From positions 1 through 32,462 of the forward strand of contig MAAT01000076.1 in the NCBI GenBank assembly GCA_002162815.1: 32,462 bases of DNA. Reading direction: 5' to 3'. The stretch is from Gammaproteobacteria bacterium 53_120_T64. Its GTDB lineage: Bacteria > Pseudomonadota > Gammaproteobacteria > Pseudomonadales > Porticoccaceae. The position numbers were made by a program, and so were the translations under genes. The notes below the pieces were generated by a model that saw nothing but the letters and a program-made list of their open reading frames with translations, was not told the origin of the DNA and searched no databases. Below, in pieces: positions 8,693 through 17,084 of this stretch. Position 1 is the first letter of the stretch. Every line of letters starts with the position of its first letter.

Positions 8693-10232
8693 AGCGACGT
8701 ATCACAGCGCCATGCGCCTTGCCAAAATTGGCGTCAAGGTGGTTAAAACGAAAACGGCGAGTAATCCTCAGCAACGCCAGGTTGCCCAGCGAGCGCTGGC
8801 ACTACAGTTTACCGATGCTCGCGGTGTGATGATGAAACTGGGCCAGCTACTGGCCGCATCTGCCAATGATGAAAGCTTTGACGCTCTCGTTAAAGGTATA
8901 CCAGCCACCCCTCTCACCACCCTGTCACCGGTCATTGAAGATGCTATTGGCGCGCCCATTGAGCAAGTGTTTAGCCATCTCGACGAATCCACTAGCGCCG
9001 CTTCGCTGGGCCAAGTGCACCATGGCCAATTACTCAACGGCGAACATGTTGCGGTCAAAGTCCAATACCCCGATATCGCCGCCAGAGTCGATGCCGAGAT
9101 CGGCCTCTTCGGCCTGATGCCGGGCATCGGCCCCGTCAAAAAATGGGGCTTCGATTTAGCGGCCTATAAAACCTCATTTAAAGCCAATATGGACAGGGAG
9201 TTGAACTACCTCAGCGAAGCTGAAAGCCAGCAACGTTTTAGAGAGGGTGTCAACGTGGCCGGTTTAACCGTGCCGCGTATTTACCCTGAGTATTGCTCTG
9301 GCAAGCTGTTAGTACAAAGCTGGCATGAGGGCAGTTTCATTGATGATATCGGCCACTGGCCCAGCGCCGATAGACGCCGCGCCGGTGAGATCATCCTCGG
9401 CACATTGTTCAAAAGCCTGTTCGACGTCGGCCTTGTCCACGGTGACCCCCACTTGGGTAACAGCTATTTTCGTCACGACCACAATCAGCAGGTCGAAGTG
9501 GTGTTAATGGATTATGGCTGCACCATCGAGATGGACAAAAACCAGCGCCTGGCCCTGCTCAAACTGATACTCGCCACCCGTGAAAATACGCCGATCAGCC
9601 CACTGCGCTACTTTGTCGCGCTGGGTTTTAACGCCGCAAAGCTGGCTAAAATTGGCGATGCACTACCCATGTTGTGCCGTCTGTTATTCAAGCCCTTTTG
9701 CCAAGACCAAGCCTTTCCCACGCAGACCTGGCAACTTGAAAAGCCGATTCAACAGCTATTGAATGAACAACGCTGGTGGTTTCGCTCGGCGGGCCCGGCG
9801 CAACTGCTGTTAATCCTTCGAGCCTTTCAGGGCATTACCCAACAGTTGAATGCACTACAGACCTCGGTCTCCTGGACCAAGGTATTACAGCAACAGCTGC
9901 AGCCAGAGACGATTCGACAGGTGCGCGAGTTTGAACTACCGCCCCTCGCTGAGGAGCAGAGCCTGTGCACGCCGTCTGTCACCAGTTTGGCCAACACCCT
10001 ACATGTCCGCGTCACCAAAAATGGCCAGCGTGCCGTTAACGTGACACTGCCTGCCGAGATGTTTCTAGATATTGAAAGCCTCATTCCCGATGATGTACTA
10101 AGGCTATTAACGGTCGATAATAAAGTCGATATCGCCGCCATTAAGCAAGCCGTACTCGATTCTGGCTTGGCTCCGCAAAGTGTCTTTTCGATTCACAATG
10201 GAGCAAAGGAATACGCCGTCTGGCTCGAGTAA
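8685..10232 (+). CDS. ABC1/UbiB-family atypical kinase-like protein
   Basis: A 515-residue member of the ABC1 (AarF/UbiB/COQ8) family of atypical kinases or ATPases, which in many organisms support quinone or lipid metabolism. Visible family motifs: KLGQ near residue 51, the Ala-rich-loop equivalent ASLGQVH (about 105), the lysine strand AVKVQYP (about 125), ELNYLSEA, the catalytic loop HGDPHLGN (about 252) and the metal-binding DYG (about 277, DFG equivalent). No C-terminal transmembrane helices like those of UbiB are evident. Instead there is an extra region of about 110 residues after about 400. It is not next to other ubi genes, so the substrate is open and ubiB is not assigned. The start at 8685 lacks a clear ribosome site (see the overlapping leader ORF). 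The next gene, mutS, is 180 bp downstream and probably separate. Confidence 0.9.
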   Translation: MFKATYHSAMRLAKIGVKVVKTKTASNPQQRQVAQRALALQFTDARGVMMKLGQLLAASANDESFDALVKGIPATPLTTLSPVIEDAIGAPIEQVFSHLDESTSAASLGQVHHGQLLNGEHVAVKVQYPDIAARVDAEIGLFGLMPGIGPVKKWGFDLAAYKTSFKANMDRELNYLSEAESQQRFREGVNVAGLTVPRIYPEYCSGKLLVQSWHEGSFIDDIGHWPSADRRRAGEIILGTLFKSLFDVGLVHGDPHLGNSYFRHDHNQQVEVVLMDYGCTIEMDKNQRLALLKLILATRENTPISPLRYFVALGFNAAKLAKIGDALPMLCRLLFKPFCQDQAFPTQTWQLEKPIQQLLNEQRWWFRSAGPAQLLLILRAFQGITQQLNALQTSVSWTKVLQQQLQPETIRQVREFELPPLAEEQSLCTPSVTSLANTLHVRVTKNGQRAVNVTLPAEMFLDIESLIPDDVLRLLTVDNKVDIAAIKQAVLDSGLAPQSVFSIHNGAKEYAVWLE

Positions 10233-10412
10233 ACCCGGCTGGCCTATCAGGCCAAATATTTGCGTTCGTCTTTCTCTTTATCCGCTCAAACACCTGACGC
10301 TCAATTACCCATCCCGACGCGCCTTTGCTACCCTAGCGCGCTGCATGCTGGGCATGCCAATTGATTGCCCCCGCCCAAAACCAATGGCTAAGCCCCCATC
10401 GAAAGAAGAGCT

Positions 10413-13001
10413 ATGACAACTGACAAGGTAAATGTGACAAAACCCAAACACACGCCAATGATGCAGCAATTTATGCGCATTAAAGCCGAGCACCCCAACA
10501 CCTTACTTTTCTATCGGATGGGCGATTTTTACGAGCTGTTTTTCGACGATGCCAAAAAAGCCGCGCGCCTACTCGATATTACCCTAACCTCGCGGGGCAA
10601 ATCCGCCGGGCAACCCATCCCCATGGCGGGGCTGCCCTTCCACGCCGCTGACAATTATTTGGCCCGCTTAGTGAAACTCGGTGAATCCGTGGCCATTTGC
10701 GAACAGGTCGGCGATCCCGCCACCAGCAAGGGCCCCGTTGAACGCGAGGTCGTGCGCATCGTTACACCGGGCACCATCACCGACGAAGCACTGCTGCAGG
10801 GTAGCCGCGAAAACCTACTGGTTGCCGTCAGTTCTGCAGATGGGAAGTTCGGTATCGCCAGCCTCGACATCGGTAGCGGGCGTTTTCTGGTACTAGAGGT
10901 CGAAGGTACTGACGCCCTGCTCGGGGAATTACAACGCTTCAACCCCGCCGAGTTATTAGTCAGTGACGACCTTGCCGATACGCCTCTGCTCAATAAATTT
11001 CAAGGGCTGCGCCGCCAACCGCCCTGGGATTTCGATCTCGACACGGCCCGCACCAGCCTTTGTGATCAATTTGCCACTCAGGATTTATCGGGCTTTGGCT
11101 GTGAGCATTTATCGCTGGCACTGATGGCCGCCGGCTGCCTGCTCAACTACACCAAAGAAACCCAGCGTACGGCGATGCCTCATGTACGGGGCATTCACCA
11201 TGAAAACCGCGATGACAGCGTCATTCTCGATGCCGCGACCCGGCGCAATCTCGAAATCGACACCAACCCCAGCGGCGGCCACGAACACACCTTATTAGCG
11301 GTAATGGACAATACCGCTACCGCCATGGGCGGGCGACTTCTACAACGCTGGCTCAATCGCCCGTTGCGCCAGCTCGCCGCTTTGCAGGCCCGCCAACAGG
11401 CCATACTTGAATTACAAACTAACTACCGCTACGAAAACAGCACCGACACTTTAAAAAATATTGGTGATATTGAGCGCATCCTCGCCCGCATTGCCCTGCG
11501 TTCGGCTCGGCCTCGCGATTTGGCGCGATTGCGCGATTCGCTGGCGGTACTTCCTGAGCTACACGCCAGACTGGGTAAAACGTCGGCGCCACGCCTGAGT
11601 GCACTATGCGCTCAAATTGCCACCTTTCCCGCACTCACAACACTGCTCAGCAAGGCTGTTATCGAGAACCCTCCGGTCGTCATTCGCGAGGGCGGCGTCA
11701 TTGCAGAGGGTTTTGACAGCGAGCTAGACGAGCTGCGGGCTATTAGCAGCAATGCCGGTGGCTACCTGATCGAGCTAGAGCAACGTGAGCGCGAAGCCAG
11801 CGGCATCGCCACCTTGAAAGTGGGTTTTAACCGGGTACACGGCTACTTTATTGAAATTAGTAAGGGCCAAGCCGATAAGGCACCCGCCCACTATATCCGC
11901 CGTCAGACCCTAAAAAATGCTGAGCGCTACATCACCCCGGAACTAAAGGGCTATGAGGACAAAGCACTAAGTGCAAAAAGTCGCGCCCTGACCCGCGAAA
12001 AGGCCCTCTATGAAAACTTAATCGATCGACTCAACGAGGATCTCGCCCCGTTGCAGCAAAGCGCCAGTGCCATCGCCGAGCTGGACGTACTGGTGAACCT
12101 CGCCGAGCGAGCCGAGACGCTGAACCTCTCCCCCCCCGAGCTTTGCGAGGAGCCCGGCATTCAATTTACCGACGGTCGTCATTTGGTCGTCGAGCAAGTA
12201 CTCGATTCACCCTTTGTCGCCAACGACCTTGAGTTCAACCCACAGCGTCAAATGTTGATTATTACCGGCCCCAATATGGGCGGTAAGTCGACCTATATGC
12301 GCCAGGCTGCACTGATCGTGCTGCTCGCCCATATCGGCAGCCCAGTGCCGGCAACACAGGCGCGCATCGGCATGGTCGATAGAATTTTCACCCGCATTGG
12401 CTCCTCCGATGACCTCGCCGGTGGTCGCTCGACATTTATGGTGGAAATGACGGAAACCGCCAATATCCTCCACAATGCCACCGAGCAAAGCCTGGTATTA
12501 ATGGATGAAATTGGCCGTGGCACCAGTACCTTTGACGGTCTTTCGCTAGCGTGGGCCTGCGCCATCCATCTGGCCGAAAAGGTCGGCGCTTTTTGCCTAT
12601 TCGCAACCCATTATTTTGAACTCACCGCACTGCCTGAAAGTATCGACAATGTCGCCAACGTTCATCTCGATGCCTCTGAGTACAACGACGACATCGTCTT
12701 TCTACACCGTGTACAAGATGGCCCCGCCAGCCAAAGTTACGGTATACAGGTCGCCCGACTCGCCGGTCTACCCTGCGATGTTTTAGGCAATGCACGGCTT
12801 GAATTACAGCGGCTTGAGAGCGCATCCAGTCCACTCGCGAGCATTGCTGTACCTGCAGCACCACAGCAAAGTGACCTTTTCACAGCTCCGGCTAACAGCC
12901 AATTACTCGAAGCGCTGCACCAACTCGAGCCCGACGAACTGACACCGCGGGCCGCCCTCGATGCGCTTTATAACCTAAAGCTATTAAGCAAGGGGAAATA
13001 G
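10413..13001 (+). CDS. mutS: DNA mismatch repair protein MutS
   Basis: Full-length MutS of 862 residues; E. coli MutS is 853. It recognises base mismatches and small loops and recruits MutL. The mismatch-contacting Phe-x-Glu is in GDFYELF near residue 40. Core and clamp domains follow, then the ABC-type ATPase with Walker [10 protein letters not shown] (about 619) and Walker [13 protein letters not shown] (about 694). The C-terminal dimerisation tail ends LYNLKLLSK. The ATG at 10413 is preceded by an AAGAG ribosome site. It is followed at 85 bp by fdxA and a convergent rpoS, the arrangement known from Pseudomonas. Confidence 0.98.
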   Translation: MTTDKVNVTKPKHTPMMQQFMRIKAEHPNTLLFYRMGDFYELFFDDAKKAARLLDITLTSRGKSAGQPIPMAGLPFHAADNYLARLVKLGESVAICEQVGDPATSKGPVEREVVRIVTPGTITDEALLQGSRENLLVAVSSADGKFGIASLDIGSGRFLVLEVEGTDALLGELQRFNPAELLVSDDLADTPLLNKFQGLRRQPPWDFDLDTARTSLCDQFATQDLSGFGCEHLSLALMAAGCLLNYTKETQRTAMPHVRGIHHENRDDSVILDAATRRNLEIDTNPSGGHEHTLLAVMDNTATAMGGRLLQRWLNRPLRQLAALQARQQAILELQTNYRYENSTDTLKNIGDIERILARIALRSARPRDLARLRDSLAVLPELHARLGKTSAPRLSALCAQIATFPALTTLLSKAVIENPPVVIREGGVIAEGFDSELDELRAISSNAGGYLIELEQREREASGIATLKVGFNRVHGYFIEISKGQADKAPAHYIRRQTLKNAERYITPELKGYEDKALSAKSRALTREKALYENLIDRLNEDLAPLQQSASAIAELDVLVNLAERAETLNLSPPELCEEPGIQFTDGRHLVVEQVLDSPFVANDLEFNPQRQMLIITGPNMGGKSTYMRQAALIVLLAHIGSPVPATQARIGMVDRIFTRIGSSDDLAGGRSTFMVEMTETANILHNATEQSLVLMDEIGRGTSTFDGLSLAWACAIHLAEKVGAFCLFATHYFELTALPESIDNVANVHLDASEYNDDIVFLHRVQDGPASQSYGIQVARLAGLPCDVLGNARLELQRLESASSPLASIAVPAAPQQSDLFTAPANSQLLEALHQLEPDELTPRAALDALYNLKLLSKGK

Positions 13002-13037
13002 GCTTAGCGAGCACTGCTATCAATGTTGATTATCAGC

Positions 13038-13043
13038 TATAAT
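13038..13043 (+). promoter_or_regulatory. Possible -10 element for fdxA
   Basis: TATAAT in the 85-bp mutS-fdxA gap, 44 nt before the fdxA ATG. No good -35 is found at 16-18 bp, so fdxA may be read from this site weakly or together with mutS. Confidence 0.35.
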
Positions 13044-13086
13044 CCGCCGCCTTTTGATCCTTTAGCTCGACCGGGAGAGCCCAGCT

Positions 13087-13410
13087 ATGACATTTATCGT
13101 CGGCGAAAATTGCATTAAATGTAAATACACGGACTGCGTAGAAGTCTGCCCTGTCGATTGCTTCTATGAAGGGCCAAACTTTTTAGTGATTCACCCGGAT
13201 GAGTGTATCGATTGCGCACTGTGCGAACCCGAGTGCCCTGCCGAGGCGATCTTTGCCGAAGATGAAATTCCAGCAGGCCAAGAGGTATTCTTCGAACTCA
13301 ATACCGAATTGGCCGACATCTGGCCGAACATCACCATTAAGAAAGACTCACCTGCAGACGCAGCAGAATGGGACGGCAAGAGCGGCAAGCTAGAGCTACT
13401 CGAGCGCTAA
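13087..13410 (+). CDS. fdxA: Seven-iron ferredoxin FdxA
   Basis: A 107-residue ferredoxin of the Azotobacter vinelandii FdI type, with one [3Fe-4S] and one [4Fe-4S] cluster. Nine cysteines are visible: C9, C12, C17, C21, C25, C40, C43, C46 and C50. By the FdI structure, the 3Fe cluster uses the equivalents of C9, C17 and C50, and the 4Fe cluster uses C21, C40, C43 and C46. The C-terminal extension (about 55-107, ending LELLER) is present, as in FdI. It carries electrons in the cytoplasm; the partner is unknown. GGGAG lies 9 nt before the ATG. It ends 42 bp from the convergent rpoS. Confidence 0.97.
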   Translation: MTFIVGENCIKCKYTDCVEVCPVDCFYEGPNFLVIHPDECIDCALCEPECPAEAIFAEDEIPAGQEVFFELNTELADIWPNITIKKDSPADAAEWDGKSGKLELLER

Positions 13411-13452
13411 ACCGCTGTTACATAGCGCCAGACAATTGCCGGGGTCAAGCTC

Positions 13453-14427
13453 CTAGGCCCCACCGAACAGCATGTCACTCTCAATGCCCAACTTTTTCAT
13501 GGTGAGGCGCAGCTGCGCGAGTATTTCGATCTGAATTTGCCTGACGCGCTCGCGGGTCAACCCCACGGCCTTGCCAACCTCTTCAAGGGTGGAGACGTCA
13601 TAATTGCGCAAACCAAAACGACGGCAAATAATTTCCTGCTGTTTTGCGGTTAAGTCGCCCACCAATCGATCCAGCGTTGAGGCAATATCGTCATCGCCGC
13701 TCAAAACTTCAGGGTCAGAAACGTGCTCATCGGCAATCGTATCAACCAGCGTCTTAGCATCATCGCCAATTAATACATCCACCGAACCCACCCGCTCATT
13801 AAAACGCAACAGCTTTAGTACTTGCTCGGGGGTTTTATCCAATTTCTTGGCAATATCCTGGGGCGTTGGCGTATGGTCGAGAGACTGGCTCAACTGCCGC
13901 GTCGCCCGTACACACTGATTCAGCTCCTTTACCACATGTACCGGCAAGCGAATGGTTCGCGTCTGGTTCATCAGGGCCCGCTCGACATTCTGGCGAATCC
14001 ACCAGGTAGCATAGGTTGAAAAGCGAAAACCCAGCTCAGGATCAAACTTTTCTACCGCACGAATCAGGCCGAGATTGCCCTCCTCCACCAGATCGAGCAG
14101 GTTTAAGCCGCGATTGACATAGCGCCGGGCGATTTTAACCACCAGGCGAAGATTACTTTCTATCATCCGCTGCCGTGAGGTCTCGTCACCATCACGAGCT
14201 AAGCGTGCGTAGTAGACCTCTTCTTTGGCAGATAACAGGGGGACATAGCCGATTTCGCGCAAATAAATACTCGCGGAATCAACTGAACCAGTGGGGGTTT
14301 TTGCAGATACAGGGCGCCTGGGGCCAGCTTTACTGGTAGCGCTTTGAGGATCCTGAACTTCTCGCTGTGGAGATCTCTGTGACACCTTTTGCGACGATGT
14401 TTTCTGTGACAATGTTTTCTGTGACAT
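13453..14427 (-). CDS. rpoS: Stationary-phase / general stress sigma factor RpoS
   Basis: A 324-residue sigma-70-family factor. Region 1.2 ([17 protein letters not shown]), region 2 ([12 protein letters not shown], then [23 protein letters not shown]), region 3 (HVVKELNQ) and region 4 with its helix-turn-helix ([20 protein letters not shown]) are all present. The length, the 51-residue N-terminus and the region 3 segment [20 protein letters not shown] fit RpoS rather than RpoD or RpoH. The ATG at 14427 has AAGG 8 nt upstream. The N-terminus contains a perfect 15-bp duplication. The gene is convergent with fdxA. The upstream neighbour is a HAD phosphatase gene 238 bp away rather than nlpD, which precedes rpoS in E. 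coli and Pseudomonas and holds its main promoter there. Confidence 0.95.
   Translation of the reverse strand: MSQKTLSQKTSSQKVSQRSPQREVQDPQSATSKAGPRRPVSAKTPTGSVDSASIYLREIGYVPLLSAKEEVYYARLARDGDETSRQRMIESNLRLVVKIARRYVNRGLNLLDLVEEGNLGLIRAVEKFDPELGFRFSTYATWWIRQNVERALMNQTRTIRLPVHVVKELNQCVRATRQLSQSLDHTPTPQDIAKKLDKTPEQVLKLLRFNERVGSVDVLIGDDAKTLVDTIADEHVSDPEVLSGDDDIASTLDRLVGDLTAKQQEIICRRFGLRNYDVSTLEEVGKAVGLTRERVRQIQIEILAQLRLTMKKLGIESDMLFGGA
14397..14426 (-). repeat. Perfect 15-bp tandem duplication at the 5' end of rpoS
   Basis: Two identical adjacent 15-bp units (14397-14411 and 14412-14426). They encode the repeated SQKT-L / SQKT-S residues at the very start of RpoS, with a degenerate third unit (SQKVS) following. 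The unit keeps frame. Confidence 0.95.
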
Positions 14428-14665
14428 AGCGGACGCCTTATAAAATAGTTAGATAAGAGCCTACCCCTGTCAACAGCTTTAGGGCCTTTAACCCTGCCAC
14501 CTTGTGTTGTTTTCCGCAAGTTCATTTAGACCCAAAAAAACCAGCCCATAGACAAAAGAAGCATATATTGACTGCAGCCAAGCCCTCGCCAGCAATGCCA
14601 GCGCTCAACAAGAAGCCTCCTCACTTCTGCCAGCCAGACATCGAGCCCAATACAAGCCAGTACTT

Positions 14666-15307
14666 TTAAATTAACAAGGCATCGATGGCGGTAAATTCAT
14701 CGATGCAGGCCAGCGGTTGATATTCCAATAAACGCTCGCGGCAATGGGCGCCATAACTCACCGCCAAGCGCGGCACCTGCGCCGCCCTTGCCATTTCCAT
14801 GTCATAACTGGTATCACCCACCATCAACGCCGATTCTGGCGCCACGCCAAACTCATCGAGCAGGGAAAACAACATCGCCGGATGGGGCTTTGACGCAGTT
14901 TCATCGGCACAGCGTGTGCTGTGAAAAAAACTCTGCATACCGACAGCCTCAAGTACCCGGTCAAGACCCTTGCGACTCTTCCCCGTCGCCACCGCCAAGC
15001 TAAAACCTTGTCCACGTAGCTTTTCCAAATGCGTCCTAACACCTGGAAAAAAAGCCGATGGGGTGCTGTCTTCGCGAATAAAGTGCAGCGAATAAGAGGC
15101 CCGTAACTTTGTTGTTGTGGCAGCGTCAACACCGGGGAAGAGCTCTCTCATCACCTCATCCAGACCCAAGCCGACAATATTTCTTGCCGCTGCCACACTT
15201 GGCGGCGGCAAGCCTACATCCGCAGCCGACAGCTGCAAACAAAGGGCAATACGCGCAAGGGAGTCGCAGAGAGTGCCGTCCCAGTCAAAAATCAGTAATT
15301 CAGGCAC
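14666..15307 (-). CDS. HAD-superfamily phosphatase (Gph-like), rluC-linked
   Basis: A 213-residue HAD hydrolase of the phosphoglycolate-phosphatase-like subfamily. Motif I is DWDGTL (nucleophile Asp8, acid Asp10), motif II is VATGKS, motif III is SKPHP and motif IV is MVGDTSYDME. A helical cap lies between motifs I and II. The start is GTG at 15307, decided by a perfect AGGAGG 4 nt upstream. It lies 77 bp downstream of rluC on the same strand; the rne / rluC / HAD-phosphatase arrangement also occurs in Pseudomonas. The substrate is unproven. Phosphoglycolate or another small phosphate ester is the default guess, so no gene symbol is given. Confidence 0.92.
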   Translation of the reverse strand: MPELLIFDWDGTLCDSLARIALCLQLSAADVGLPPPSVAAARNIVGLGLDEVMRELFPGVDAATTTKLRASYSLHFIREDSTPSAFFPGVRTHLEKLRGQGFSLAVATGKSRKGLDRVLEAVGMQSFFHSTRCADETASKPHPAMLFSLLDEFGVAPESALMVGDTSYDMEMARAAQVPRLAVSYGAHCRERLLEYQPLACIDEFTAIDALLI

Positions 15308-15384
15308 AGGGCCTCCTGTGGTTAAGACAGTAGTAGGATGATCAAATAAATTGAAGCCATTGCGCTCACACAGAAATACGCCCG

Positions 15385-16329
15385 CTAAAGCTGCTGTAGC
15401 AAGCCTTCCAGCTCGGCTGGCAGAGGCGCGCGAGCCCTTACCTGCTCACCGGTCGCCGGCGAAATAAACGCCAATTGCTCAGCATGGAGAAAAAGACGCT
15501 TCAGGCCAACGGCCCTCAGGGTTTGATTGAAGCTTTCATTGCCGTATTTAGGGTCTCCCGCCAGTGGGTGGCCGACCAACTGACAATGCACGCGTATCTG
15601 GTGCGTGCGCCCAGTCTCCAGCTTCACCTCCAACAGGCTCGCATTAGCGTAGTGTTTCAGCAATTTAAAGCGCGTCAAGGAAGGCTTACCCTCACTGTTG
15701 GCCCGCACAATACGCTCACCCGAGGCCACTGTTTGCTTCAGCAGTGGTGCATTCACCTCACGCCGCTCTTTGGCCCAGCGCCCCGACACCAGGGTAATAT
15801 AGCGCTTGTCCATCGAGCGACGGCGCATCTGGTCTTGTAAATGCTTAAGTACACGACGACTCTTGGCAATAAGTAAACAACCGGAGGTGTCGCGATCGAG
15901 GCGGTGCGCCAACTCCAGATAGTCATGGGGCTCACGCATTGCTCGCAGCGACTCGATAACCCCGAGATTAATACCACTACCACCGTGTACCGCCAATCCA
16001 AAGGGTTTATTGATCACCAAGAACTCTTCGGTTTCCAGCAATATGCTGTTGGCCAAAAGACCACGCAGCGATCGACCCGGCACAGCGCTTACCTTTTGCG
16101 AGACACGAATAGGAGGGACTCTGACGACATCGTCTTCTATCAGACGGTATTCTGGGCGAATTCGGCCCTTATTAACCCGCACCTCACCCTTGCGGAGCAG
16201 CCGGTAAACTCGGGACTTCGGTACGCCCTTCAAACGGCTTAATAGGAAATTATCGATACGCTGACCGGCCTGGTCAGCGCTGATGTCTAGATACTGCACC
16301 CGATCAAAGGCTGATTCTGTTTCGCTCAC
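15385..16329 (-). CDS. rluC: 23S rRNA pseudouridine synthase RluC
   Basis: A RluA-family pseudouridine synthase of about 314 residues. In E. coli, RluC modifies U955, U2504 and U2580 of 23S rRNA. It begins with an S4 RNA-binding domain (AGQRIDNFLLSRLKGVPKSR, VRVNKGRIRPEYRL). The catalytic domain has the AHRLDRDTSG motif with the nucleophilic Asp, KRYITLVSG and GRTHQIRVH. No ATG start exists. I chose GTG at 16329, which places the S4 domain as in E. coli RluC; TTG at 16338 would add three residues. It is divergent from rne, as in E. coli, and 77 bp upstream of the HAD phosphatase gene. Confidence 0.95.
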   Translation of the reverse strand: MSETESAFDRVQYLDISADQAGQRIDNFLLSRLKGVPKSRVYRLLRKGEVRVNKGRIRPEYRLIEDDVVRVPPIRVSQKVSAVPGRSLRGLLANSILLETEEFLVINKPFGLAVHGGSGINLGVIESLRAMREPHDYLELAHRLDRDTSGCLLIAKSRRVLKHLQDQMRRRSMDKRYITLVSGRWAKERREVNAPLLKQTVASGERIVRANSEGKPSLTRFKLLKHYANASLLEVKLETGRTHQIRVHCQLVGHPLAGDPKYGNESFNQTLRAVGLKRLFLHAEQLAFISPATGEQVRARAPLPAELEGLLQQL

Positions 16330-16390
16330 CTTACCCAACCTGCTAATGAATCCGCCTATTCTAACAATAAGCTACAATTTATTCTTTCAA

Positions 16391-16419
16391 TTGAACAACT
16401 TACTAAATATTGCTATATT
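16391..16419 (+). promoter_or_regulatory. Sigma-70 promoter with extended -10, probable rne promoter
   Basis: TTGAAC (16391-16396) and TATATT (16414-16419) are separated by 17 bp, with TGC directly before the -10 (extended -10). Transcription should begin near 16426. It is the best-formed promoter seen in this gap and reads toward rne. Confidence 0.65.
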
Positions 16420-16601
16420 CGTGCTCGAGCGGTGCACTGGTAAATCTTGCAACGCTACAATAAAGTCATCGCAGCCCGATAAACTCGGCCGTGATAGCAA
16501 GCATTAAAACCGGCTCGGCACTGAGTATTACAAGGTGCACAGATCGTTTAAAGGAGGGCCGCATAGGGCTCTCACCGAGTAATTGAATTATATCGAGTGT
16601 C

Positions 16602-16630
16602 TGCCTTGCAACAGCAGAGCAGGCATTTTT
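16602..16630 (+). terminator. Attenuator-like imperfect hairpin in the rne leader
   Basis: TGCCT (16602-16606) pairs with AGGCA (16621-16625), with an inner TGC/GCA pairing and a bulge, followed by TTTTT. The stem is short and imperfect, so read-through into rne would be expected; function is uncertain. Confidence 0.3.
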
Positions 16631-17084
16631 CATCAATCGTGTTGAAATGCACACGATATGTCCAGATGCAAAGTACAAACAAGTAACACTGTTATTAGCA
16701 CGTAATGGCAAACAGAAACCGAGGGTAACGGTGCGCTGTCGGCTCGCAATGAAGCGGCTGAACAAGACAGAAGAGCGCATATCAAGCGGGCTCTTATTGA
16801 GCAATTAATACTAGCCCTGACAAACACCCGTCATAACCCGCTACTAACAATTTTAGGTCACGACAAGGAATTCGAAGCTAGCTTTAAACCAGCCTCATAG
16901 CCGCAATCACCCCTTTACACAGGTGCTTGCTAACAACCGACCTAATCGCGTCGCAATTAAATAGGCTCTACCCCTTAACCTGGGAAATGCCTATATTTAC
17001 AATTAGTTACGACCAATACGCTTTTTTGTGCCGACTCCGGGCATTTTCGCTGCACCGATACACCGCAGAAAATGTAGGAACACC

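Larger units (their letters stand above)
16330..17084. other. rluC-rne divergent intergenic region and long rne leader
   Basis: About 750 bp without a credible gene; two minus-strand ORFs here lack family features and ribosome sites. It contains a strong plus-strand promoter at 16391-16419, giving rne a leader of about 660 nt. In the leader there is a perfect 7-bp inverted repeat at 16636-16642 / 16651-16657 with an 8-nt loop. Just before it is an imperfect hairpin followed by five T (16602-16630) that resembles an attenuator. E. coli rne also has a long structured leader through which RNase E controls its own mRNA. Confidence 0.6.

Noticed and set aside
10180-10416. Plus-strand ORF between the ABC1 gene and mutS
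   Set aside because: It starts inside the ABC1 gene in another frame, has no ribosome site or family features, and overlaps the mutS start.
13411-13452. Hairpin (GGGG/CCCC) between convergent fdxA and rpoS as a terminator
   Set aside because: The stem is only about 4-5 bp and there is no T run on either strand.
14445-14473. TTGACA-17-AACTAT as an rpoS promoter (minus strand)
   Set aside because: The -10 matches only 3 of 6 positions, and the start site would leave a leader of about 11 nt overlapping the ribosome site.
16466-16827. Two minus-strand ORFs in the rluC-rne gap
   Set aside because: No ribosome site, no recognisable family, overlapping frames, and they lie in the probable rne leader.
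17028-17084. Longer N-terminus for RNase E starting at 17028
   Set aside because: The 19 extra residues have no counterpart in RNase E, while ATG 17085 has AGGA upstream and the canonical MKRMLINAT start.
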